This document shows positions 10,944-19,657 of a DNA stretch of 64,000 nt, one piece after another. This stretch comes from Siphlonurus alternatus (lineage: Eukaryota > Arthropoda > Insecta > Ephemeroptera > Siphlonuridae), in assembly GCA_949825025.1 (NCBI GenBank), contig OX463784.1:1327168-1391167 (forward strand), in the 5' to 3' direction. Made by a program: the position numbers and the translations under genes. Within the stretch, counting starts at the first letter, position 1. Each line of letters opens with the position of its first letter. The notes beneath the pieces are model-generated. The model did no database searches. It worked only from the letters and a program-made list of their open reading frames with translations, and was not told where the DNA came from.

Positions 10944-11452
10944 TGATAAACTAAGATTTGTTATACTGTATAGGAACATAAAAATTCTATAATGTAAAAA
11001 TGACAAATAATTTATTTTTAATGAAAAAAAACTTCATATATATTTGGAAAGAAGACCTTGAGTAATATTGTCAAAAAAATGAAGCAATAATCATTCTAGT
11101 TTTTGAGATATACAGTATATAAATAGTGAGAATATCATTAGAAATCTGGCGGCCATTTGTCAAATCAGCATATTTTTCAACTAAAAATATTAATATCTCA
11201 AAAACTGGACTGAATAAATATTTTATTTATTTCAGAAAGTGAACAGTGATTTTGTTCTCTATGTTTTGTTGTAAATTTTATATTTATTTACCATCAAAAA
11301 AATAATTAAAATATTCCTTAAAGATCTAAATTTTGCTTTACAGAAAAATGTCTTAAAATGCCTCTTGGTTGAGGATTATTTTAATCCTCAACCAACAATA
11401 ACAATAACAGCTAGAATCTTTTATAGTGTTGATATTGTTGTTAAGGCTTAAC

Positions 11453-11907
11453 CTGTGAGATATTCGGACGAAAAAAGTCATATCGACAGATCTGATGTTC
11501 TTGAAATTAATTTTGTAGACTTGCAACAATTGACCAAATACTGCTGATTTTATTTCAGATTTTTTTAACTGTTGGTTTAATTATAATTATTTTATTCAAA
11601 TGTGTATTTTGTATCCTTTCAATGTTAAATTTTTCAATCAATATTACACAAAAACGGCTCGAGATATTTTTTTTTAATTTTATATAGATTTAAAGCTAAT
11701 TTTTTGGACTATTTTCATGAAAGTTTTCATATATTTCGAACTGCTGCGTTGATTGTTTTTCATATGCCCTAAGAAACTTAGCAACACTCTCAGGGACTGT
11801 AGTCACCTAACCCTCCTGCCAGATTATTTGAATTACTAGTGCAACAGTGTTGCCAATGTAGCCACGCCTCTTTTTATGTGTGACCTTGACAGACAAATTC
11901 TCAGCTT
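11453..11907 (+). repeat. Dispersed repeat of about 455 bp, copy 1
   Basis: It is a diverged inverted copy of 38424-38880. Shared blocks include GGCTTAACCTG near the start, GTTGGTTTAATTATAATTA in the middle, and the complement of CTGTCAAGGTCAAGAGGCGT at the end. I cannot see an ORF or class signature. Confidence 0.7.
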
Positions 11908-11939
11908 ATACATTAAACAAGTTGCATCGTTGTTATCAG

Positions 11940-12056
11940 GAACAGAGAACATCTGGATTGTCATTGCTGGAGGGACAGCACAGTGGAGGTACAGGCAACA
12001 CATTCGTGCATCGCCACTCAGCTCGGAGGAGAGCCAAGGAGACGTCCAGAAATGAG
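11940..12056 (+). CDS. Putative exon 6 of the Ser/Arg-rich host gene
   Basis: The acceptor is GTTGTTATCAG and the donor is GTAAGT at 12057. The exon is 117 nt, phase 0 to phase 0. The 39-residue peptide is Gly/Ser-rich and then basic (GQHSGGTGNTFVHRHSARRR). Its position and flanks make it the duplicate partner of the exon at 9405-9512. Confidence 0.62.
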
Positions 12057-12160
12057 GTAAGTAGAAGTTTGTTCCATCAAACAGTAAAGCACATCTTGGC
12101 TTCCATGACAAAGAATCAATTTGCAAACCAAGGTTTTTTGTTTTTACTCCAATTATATTT

Positions 12161-12512
12161 TTAAAAGTAAAATAACACGGATCAGCTGACCCAATGTTAA
12201 AATAATCCCACACATAAAGATTATGAAAAAAAAAATTGAAATGTTCTCCTCTACATCCCCACATCAGTAGCTAAAATATCAGGAATACAAATTCGAGCTA
12301 GTTTTTGAGTTACGAATTTTTCAAGTTGACTATACTTTAACATGGAAAACTCAAACATCCATGTTAAATTATCCAACTTTAAAAATTAATAACTCAAAAA
12401 CTAGATTGTATTAATTTGTATACCTGATATTTTAGCCACTGATAGGGGATGTAGAGGAGAACATTTTTAATTATTTTCATGGGTCAGCTGATCTGTGTTA
12501 TTTTACCCTTAA
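12161..12512. mobile_element. MITE family B, intronic copy
   Basis: It has inverted TTAA-type ends with AATAACACGGATCAGCTGAC and the complement at 12478-12510. The body matches the copies at 5282, 50524 and 53654. Confidence 0.85.
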
Positions 12513-12606
12513 CGACCTGCCTTAAATACAAAGTTTTTGTACACAGAATTTGCAAGGTGAGCCTCAACATTCTCAATTTACCGTCTGATTTAAAATGTTT
12601 GTGCAG

Positions 12607-13038
12607 GGTGCCCCGTCTGGAAGCTCTGCACGGGACCTCTCAAGAGCTGATACTCCTGGCTCTGGTGGCAGTACAGCATCCAGACGCTCTGCTGGCTCTG
12701 GTGGCGGTACAGCATCCAGACGCTCTGCTGGCTCTGCAGGCCGTGGGGCATCCAGACGCTCTGCTGGCTCTGCAGGCCGTGGGGCATCCAGACGCTCTGC
12801 TGGCTCTGCAGGCAGTGGGGCATCCAGACGCTCTGCTGGCTCTGCAGGCCGTGGGGCATCCAGACGCTCTGCTGGCTCTGCAGGCCGTGGGGCATCCAGA
12901 CGCTCTGCTGGCTCTGCAGGCCGTGGGGCATCCAGACGCTCTGCTGGCTCTGCAGGCAGCGTGGCTTGTGGCTCGCCCCATGCTCCGTTTGAAATGGACG
13001 AGGCGTTTGTTGAAGTCTCCAAGTCACCAGAGATACTG
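12607..13038 (+). CDS. Putative exon 7 of the Ser/Arg-rich host gene, with 12-residue repeats
   Basis: The acceptor is TTTGTGCAG and the donor is GTGAGA at 13039. The exon is 432 nt, phase 0 to phase 0, giving 144 residues. After GAPSGSSARDLSRADTPG come eight units of the type ASRRSAGSAGRG (12676-12963), then a non-repetitive tail with DEAFVEVSKSPEIL. The repeats carry RRS in a Gly/Ser/Ala context, like low-complexity nuclear or RNA-binding regions. That is composition only, and no domain is recognised. The unit is 36 bp, so every frame on both strands stays open here. The splice context and homology to the exon at 10638-10784 decide the frame. Confidence 0.66.
12676..12963 (+). repeat. 36-bp coding minisatellite, 8 copies
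   Basis: The unit begins GCATCCAGACGCTCTGCTGG. The copies are nearly identical apart from GGCCGTGGG/GGCAGTGGG variants, which implies recent expansion. The duplicate exon at 10638-10784 lacks it. Confidence 0.95.
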
Positions 13039-13083
13039 GTGAGAAAGCAGGATGACGTACAGTATAACAGATCTTATCTCTAG

Positions 13084-13207
13084 ACACTTCAGTAGACTAG
13101 ACGGCGCCAGATATATCAGCCAACCAAAATACTGGAATGACAGCTGCATGGCCACCTTTTTATTCGCTGATATATCTGGTGCCGTCTAGTCCACTGAACT
13201 GTCTAGA
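13084..13207. repeat. Intronic hairpin element, copy 2
   Basis: The same 20-bp arms as at 10831-10943 follow a matching post-donor sequence (GTGAGAAAGCAGGATGAC). This shows that intron and exon were duplicated together. Confidence 0.85.
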
Positions 13208-13259
13208 GGTAAACTAAGATTTGTTATACTGTATCGGGACATAAAAATTCTATGATGTA

Positions 13260-13492
13260 AAAATGATAAATAAGATGTACATTTAACACTCATTGACCCA
13301 GTAAGAAGACAATTAAAAAATAGTAATAAACATCATAATATGTAAACATGAACATGATTGGTTCATTACAGTTATTGACTAAAAAGACTTTTAACACAAA
13401 GCAAAACTGAATATTAGTACACTTGGCTCTTTTCCGATAGGTCCCCGTTTCAAATCCCGAACATTGCAGACTTTTTGCAACTTGGGATGGGT
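13260..13492 (+). repeat. Possible tRNA-derived SINE tail
   Basis: Bases 13430-13465 include GGTCCCCGTTTCAAATCCCG, which resembles a pol III B box. I cannot define an A box or borders, so this stays tentative. Nothing else is seen in the stretch. Confidence 0.25.
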
Positions 13493-14392
13493 CCCACACA
13501 ACACACGATGGATATTTTTTAGATGATATCTATACAGATATAATCTGTATAGAACTTTTTACTTATCTAAAAATTATATAGATATTATCTATGAACTTTC
13601 ATGGATATTTTCTAGCTAAATGTCCTCTATTTTTTGGATAAAGTTATCTTGTTAATATCTTATCCTATAATTATACAGTTTTTATCTTGCTATATTATCC
13701 TCCTATATACTATGCTTCTATTTTTAAGTAAAAACACACATAATAATTTAATTTAACATACATTTTTATTATTTATAACATTTCTCAATCAACATACATT
13801 ATAGGAAATTTTAAAGAACTTGTGATAAATCATCATACATGTAGAATGATAAAAAAATAATATTATATGACAAAATTGGTTCTCATTTCTTAACAAAACT
13901 TAACTACTGCTGACATATTATAACATAAACACATATATTATATAATACTGTATGCATATTCATTAATATTTCAATATATATTAAAAATTATAATATTAAA
14001 TGCATACATAGTCATTGCATGCATGGCATACAGTATAACAAATTCCATATAAAACAATTAACTGTATGCATACAGTATGCATTATATATGTTTTGTTTTA
14101 ATGGTTATTAAAAAAGTAAAAGAACCTTAATTGAGCAATACAGATATGTACTAAATTATTCTAAATATGCAAGAGTATATAAAAATACAAGGAAAACAAC
14201 TGCAATTTAGTATGCAATGCATACATTAAAAATTATCTCACTTATTCATTTAAAAAACATATACACACTGTTCTCCCTACTTGCTTGGCTTCTTTTGCTG
14301 GTCAGCATTGCTGATCTGTAGTGATGATCTGATGATATTGCCCATTACAGCTGGCTGCAGTTTTCAGGAACCAATATGTTGCACTATATAAT

Positions 14393-14449
14393 TTATGCCA
14401 TGGGTAGAAAAGCTGGGTCTAGGTATTGGATGTTGTCATGTCTGCACCC
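14393..14449 (-). CDS. Putative terminal exon of a minus-strand gene in the transposon shell
   Basis: On the minus strand a strong acceptor (TTTTACTTTACAG) precedes a phase-0 stretch of 18 codons, GCRHDNIQYLDPAFLPMA, ending in TAA. The exons at 16170-16237 and 16424-16509 could join to it in phase. I do not recognise the protein. A poly-A-like tract on the plus strand (14459-14475) lies just upstream and forms the T-rich part of the acceptor. Confidence 0.4.
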   Translation of the reverse strand, partial: GCRHDNIQYLDPAFLPMA

Positions 14450-14970
14450 CTGTAAAGTAAAAAAAAAAAAAAAAACATATAAACATCACTACCCTATCTC
14501 TACGGTCTGGTTGAACCTGGTAAGGTGCCTGGTAACAAACTTGGCCATCTGCAGGTACAATTTAACATTATATCCGTACCAGCCTGGCTGGTAAGAAATG
14601 GTCACTCTGCATAGCCTGGCTGGTAAGATTTTACCTGGTGTGCTGGTATGGGATACCAGGTCTTACCTGGCAAGCTTAGATCAAAATTTCCCTCCCCCTC
14701 CTCCTGCCTTAAAATATGCTGTTTGCTAGTTTATTTTAGTATCAAAAATCATTTTTTAATTTTCTATATACGAAAAAGTACGGAAAAAATAAATTAAAAA
14801 TTTTTATTTGGTACTAAAATGATACATTCAAAACTTGTTTTGACTTATGCAGTGCTGACATCTGAGAGGTGGGGACGGGGTGGGGATATGCGCGGGTAAC
14901 ATGGCGGCCACAGAAATCATATTTAGAAATAAATTTAAGGAATGGAAGGAAACTTTTTAAAGGGACTCGT

Positions 14971-16169
14971 CCCAGTGACCACATGGACGTCTCCGGGACG
15001 CCCCTGGGACATCCCTCTAAGGTCCCCGTTGGACGTCCCCAAGGACATCCCCCATGTCCATCAAAAAAGGACGTCCCTGCGGACGTCTTGTGGACATCCC
15101 TCGGGGATGTTCCCTAATTTTCACTTGCCAATTATGTATTAATTCATCTTAAAATTTATATTAAAGAAGTTTAGGGTCTTTTAGAATGAGGACTACAAGA
15201 TTACCAAATAAAAAATTTGGATGCGTCGGGAATCGAACTCGGACCTTTTGGTTGATAGACGACGTCGTAGACAACTTGGATATTGCTCTTCGTTACTAAA
15301 GTGTGGTTTATTTGGGTATATAAATTGTAAAGTTTTGGGTGTTGTATAATATTTGAATATTACGAGCGAAGTTGCGTTTTTTTATTTTTTTAAGCAAACT
15401 GGTACATTGGGAGATTGTTATTATTTAATACAACATTAAATATATTGAGATTTAAATTTATTTAAAATAAATTAAAATAAAATTTTATAATTTTAATTAA
15501 AAAATGTTTATTCATTAATAAATTATAAATTGCAACGCTCAAATGCATCTCTAATTGTTAACAGACTTCGACATTAAAAAAAAATATTTTTAATTTTTTA
15601 GAAATTTTTAAAGGTCCCTCCGAGGACATTTGTGGGACGTTCAAGCGTCCCTCTAAAATCCCCGGGGGACTTTGATGGGACCTTGTTTATTTTTCATAGA
15701 TATTTTTTTCTACGAGTATATTTTATTAAAAAAAATTATTTTTCTGTGCAAATTACGCACTTTAATATTAAGTAAAATTTCACGTCTTATTTTAAATATT
15801 AATATTATCATATAATATTTTAAATAATATTAACTATATTTTTATATTTTTAAAATCAGTACATAATAATGAACAGCACATGTTATGATTTTAATGAAAA
15901 CATTGACTAAAGGGTCCTTTCAAAGTCCCCCGGGGATGTTCAAGGGACAGCCGTGTTGCATCCCCAGGGGATGTTCTGAGAGACTTTCATAAAAATATTA
16001 AAAAACCTAGAAAATTATTTTCGAAGTGTAGCTAAAACCGTTTTTAGAACACGGAAAACATGTTTAAAGTTAAAGGGTTTTGAAAACTAGCACGTAAAAC
16101 GTTCAGGGATGTTGGGGGATCTTGCGGGGATGTTCGCAAGGTCCCCGGGATGTCCATGTGGTCACTGGG
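14971..16169. mobile_element. Foldback element built from GGGACGTCC-like words
   Basis: The TIR is CCCAGTGACCACATGGAC at 14971 with its complement ending at 16169. Word clusters with GGACGTCC, GGGGATGTTC and CCCCGGGG lie at 14971-15115, 15610-15690, 15908-15985 and 16105-16169, separated by AT-rich spacers. It interrupts the putative minus-strand exon whose remaining part is 16170-16237. Confidence 0.8.
15215..15300 (-). repeat. tRNA-like (SINE-type) sequence
   Basis: Complemented, it contains GGTCCGAGTTCGATTCCCGA, a good B-box/T-arm match, close to a TTTGGATG tail shared with the sequence at 19083-19160. No complete tRNA fold could be drawn. Confidence 0.35.
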
Positions 16170-16237
16170 TTCTTGCATCTCTTCCATCCATAAAACTGTA
16201 GTCTGGGATCTTTCAGTGGCTCACAGTATGCCAATTC
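16170..16237 (-). CDS. Putative interrupted exon of the minus-strand gene
   Basis: The acceptor CTGTGCCCTGCAG is followed in phase 0 by ELAYCEPLKDPRLQFYGWK and then RCKN. The frame then runs straight into the TIR of the foldback element at 14971-16169. The upstream partner exon (16424-16509) ends in phase 0. The family is unrecognised. Confidence 0.4.
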
Positions 16238-16423
16238 CTGCAGGGCACAGTATATTAAACATTTAAACTTTGATTCAAAATGTTGTGGCAATCTTGATCC
16301 TGATCATTCAATTCGATCTTTGAAATAAATAAAAAAAACATGAAGGTATGCTTTTATTAAAAATTTGATTTTAAATTGAATGATGAGAAACATAAAATAT
16401 TCAAAATAAAAATATGTACTTAC

Positions 16424-16509
16424 CATGCAAGAGCAGGAAAAACAAACTGCTGGCATTGTGTCTGCAATGATCTGCAGTTGACTTATGGTTTTTCCTTGAT
16501 TATGGGTTT
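16424..16509 (-). CDS. Putative internal exon of the minus-strand gene
   Basis: The acceptor is TTTGTGCTCACAG and the donor is GTAAGTA. It is 86 nt, phase 2 in and phase 0 out, coding ISQLQIIADTMPAVCFSCSCM at its end. The Cys residues near the donor might be part of a metal site, but there is no recognised motif. Confidence 0.38.
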
Positions 16510-16981
16510 CTGTGAGCACAAAAGTAAATCATTAATGCCTACACCTAAGCAGCATGATTTATTTATTACTGTTAAGATGTTTTTTTACCTCCAAAATCAC
16601 TTTATAGCACAATTTTAACAGTAAAACAGGTCATTTTCACGGTTGTTGACATCTTCAATCACTTCCATATGTTTTGCTATGATGCTTCACTTTTTCACCA
16701 CCAGGTGTCAGTGTCTAATAAAAACGACTGAAAAAAAATTTATATTAATTTTTAAATAAATTATTAATTAAAATAAATCAATTCATTCCATAATTAATGT
16801 GCAAAAAAATTGTTTTTTTTTTTTTTTAGTATTTTGGTAAATTCTCATCAACAGTCGATCCACACAGTATAAAAATTAAATTATATAATTAATCTATATA
16901 TATTTACAGTGTATATCAATAAAATATTTAAATAATTTATGTATAAATTATAAATATAATATAAAATATTATTATATTATA

Positions 16982-17300
16982 ATGGAGTATTGTCCTCAAT
17001 TTTTTTTATTGCAGAAATGGATAGAGGGTGCAAAGTTATGCTACCCTGATTTTTTTCAGATTTTTTAGAGCCCGGGAACTATTTTTAAAAAATTATTGAA
17101 AGTTATTTTTGTGACGTCACAAGACGCCGCTCCTTAAGAAAAAGATAGGACTTGTCGCCGCGTGACGTCACAAAAAGGACTTTCAATAATTTTTTAAAAA
17201 TACTTCCCGGGCTCTAAAAAATCTGAAAAAAATCAGGGTAGCATAACTTTGCATGCTCTATCCATTTCTGCAATAAAAAAAATTGAGGACAATACTCCAT
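16982..17300. mobile_element. MITE family C, best-preserved copy
   Basis: The ends ATGGAGTATTG and CAATACTCCAT are flanked by TA. The 319-bp element is palindromic throughout except for the spacer around GCCGCTCCTTAAGAAAAAG. It can serve as the family reference for 6818-7145 and 62391-62707. Confidence 0.9.
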
Positions 17301-18043
17301 TAATATGTTAAATTATTAATATTTAAAAAATAATAACAATTTAGTATATAGTTACAAGATCTTCTGGTAAATCATACCAGGCAATACCAGACAGTGGCTG
17401 GTATTGCCTGGTATGCCCTGGTTCGGCTTATCAGCATTTCATGATGGCTGGTAAGAACAGGTACGGCTTACCAGCACTGCTGGTTTAGTGCTTGTAAGAG
17501 TCTACCAGCCACCTTACCACAGGTTCAACCAGACCGTAGAGATAGGGTATATTTATGTTTATGCTGCTTGCAGAATGGCTGCATTTCGGTCATTATGAAT
17601 ATATATAGCCACTGTATGGCCAATGTGAAATTTGCTCCTAGAAAACAATAGAGGTGGTGAAAACTAATATAAATATGTATGCATACTGCGCGCACTTGCA
17701 TATGAAATACTGTACTGAAACTTTAAAATAAATATGCTGCTTATTTGTGACATATTGTTATAGAATTATACTGTGTATACAGAAATTACAGTATAAATAT
17801 TTGCAGTAATAAATATTATAGTAAAAATACAGTATCCATAAATACACAGCTGTAAAACGTATGCATACATATACAGTATATATGCATATGATATCATAAG
17901 CGCCGCGGTCGGTGAAAATAACGAACCTAAAATTGTTAATAATATATCATCCATATTATAATATAATTACAAATGCTGGCCTGAAATAATGTTAATTTTA
18001 ATACTGGCAAAAACATTGTAATAATTAAACCCTCATTGCATAC

Positions 18044-18150
18044 CTTATAAATTATTAGACGACTTGAAACCTGCATGGCTACTCCAATACTCCAAGGCTT
18101 ACATTGGTGCATCATGCAGTCAACCGCCGCAGCCCATATAATCCACTTTT
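18044..18150 (-). CDS. Putative internal exon of the minus-strand gene
   Basis: The acceptor is GTACTTTTTGTCCAG and the donor is GTATGC. The open phase (2 in, 0 out) reads KWIIWAAAVDCMMHQCKPW and on to SSRLIIYK. At least one exon between this and 16509 would be needed to reconcile the phases. A further donor-like GTAAGAAA on the minus strand near 18232 could end a 5' exon. The function is unknown. Confidence 0.35.
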
Positions 18151-19082
18151 CTGGACAAAAAGTACACACATTGTTAAAGCCGACCAAAGATTTATGAGCA
18201 GAAAATACTCATAATTGATTTCTTACCTTCCACTTGAAGATATTTTCGGTTTTAGATGAGAAATTGATATATTTTTCACGATAAAACCGTTGTGTTTACA
18301 ACAAACATGCAGAATTTTCGAAGTGCGCATGACGTCACATAAAAATTGTACCCGCGATGCAAAAAAATCGCTCCAGATAGAGAATAGATAAAATTATCTA
18401 TAAAATATCTAGATAAAAATATCCTCAGATAAATTATAGATAAAATTATCTATAAAATATGCAGTAAGTTTTAAAAAGTTTACATACGCATTAATTATTT
18501 TAATTTATTAATGAAAGAAAATTTTAATTAATTTAGGTTTCAAAATTTAATTAATTCAAAATTTCAATGGAATAAACAATATGTACATAAAATTTATATA
18601 TCAAAATTATTAATTTGAAGTATATAATATAACATTAAATAATAATAACTTTTGTTCATTCTTTTTTTTATACATTATATACAATAAATCTATTAATATA
18701 TTATTTATTATTTATTATAAATTTTAACTGTCATGTGCATGTTTAAAATTTGGATAACTTTATCTATATAATATCTCTTCCAAAATAAGCAAAGGTAAAA
18801 GATAGCACCCAGCTAACACGCAGAAGCTGGCCAAGACCTGGCCAGATTCTGGCATGCCAGATTGGCAGACGCTTGGTCAGCCATTCATGGGCCATTTAAT
18901 TTATGGCAAGCTGGGCTTAAAACGGCCAGAGGTTTTTGCCGTTCTTGGGCCAGGCTTGGCGGGCCAGGGTCATTGCATTTCACCTTTATTTCAGTAAAAT
19001 TTGCTTCCCTCCCTTTTTTTTTGTATTTATTTATTATTTTCTACGCATTTGGGTCCCAAAAAAACAAAAAAAAAATGTAAAA

Positions 19083-19160
19083 AATTTGGATGGGGAGAGA
19101 ATCGAACTCGGCACCTTTGGATCCGCAGCTGAAGGTCCTTACCGCTAGGACACTGCCTTT
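19083..19160 (-). repeat. tRNA-like (SINE-type) sequence
   Basis: Complemented, it reads GTCCTAGCGGTAAGGAC (a D-arm with an A-box-like TAGCGGTAAGG), followed about 30 bp later by GCCGAGTTCGATTCTC (B-box-like). No proper anticodon stem could be drawn, so I call it tRNA-derived rather than a tRNA gene. Confidence 0.4.
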
Positions 19161-19257
19161 CTTAGAAGAGAATGGTAAATTTAGGTTTATAAACTTTACA
19201 TTTGGAATACTTAACAAAAATATTTTTATTCCGACCTAAGTTTTTAGCTATACATTT

Positions 19258-19618
19258 TGTCATGTCTGTAATGGTCTATTTTGATGCTTCATCGGTGACC
19301 AAATACCTTACCTTATATGGTCATATAACGATGCCTGCCCCTCCACGGTTTACCTATTCTCCCACCTGTCTTACCCCTCCTAGTTAGAATCCGCGCCAGC
19401 CAGCGCCAGTTACCGCCTGACAACCTAACCTGACAGTTCTACCGCTATTCATACAGTGCTTTATTATAATATATATCATACTTGTGTTATATAGAATATA
19501 CACTAATCTTACCAGAATATACGCGTGTGTGATTTCGTATACAGGTTATACCCTTCCCCTAATTAGTCTTTTACATAATCTGAGACTCAATTAGGTAGAA
19601 GCAGCATCAAACATAACA
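19258..19618 (+). repeat. 5' LTR of the outer element
   Basis: It is a TG...CA terminal repeat. It differs from the 3' LTR by one base near 19471 (AATATATATC against AATTTATATC). Confidence 0.92.
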
Positions 19619-19619
19619 G

Positions 19620-19633
19620 TGGCGACGAGGAAG
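19620..19633 (+). promoter_or_regulatory. Primer-binding site of the outer element
   Basis: TGGCGACGAGGAAG begins one base after the LTR, as expected for a tRNA 3'-end (CCA) primer site in gypsy-type elements. Confidence 0.7.
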
Positions 19634-19657
19634 AAAGTGATGAGAAAAGTGCTGTAA

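Larger units (their letters stand above)
14490..17549. mobile_element. Foldback element built from CTGGTA/TACCAG words
   Basis: The ends TACCCTATCTCTACGGTCTG (14490) and its exact complement (17530-17549) form a near-perfect TIR of about 30 bp. Next to each end lie CTGGTA, TACCAG and GGCTGGTAAG words in both orientations (14530-14680 and 17355-17520). It carries the GGGACGTCC foldback and a family C MITE inside. Confidence 0.8.

Noticed and set aside
12479..13087. Several long open frames of 113-187 codons on both strands over the 36-bp minisatellite
   Set aside because: The unit is a multiple of three and lacks stops in any frame. Only the frame bounded by splice sites and matching the duplicate exon is kept.
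17766..17954. Tyr/Ile-rich 62-codon frame on the minus strand
   Set aside because: AT-rich low-complexity sequence with TATGCATA repeats and no gene context.
19083..19160. A tRNA gene on the minus strand
   Set aside because: The D- and T-arm-like boxes are present, but I could not form an anticodon stem and the acceptor ends do not pair.
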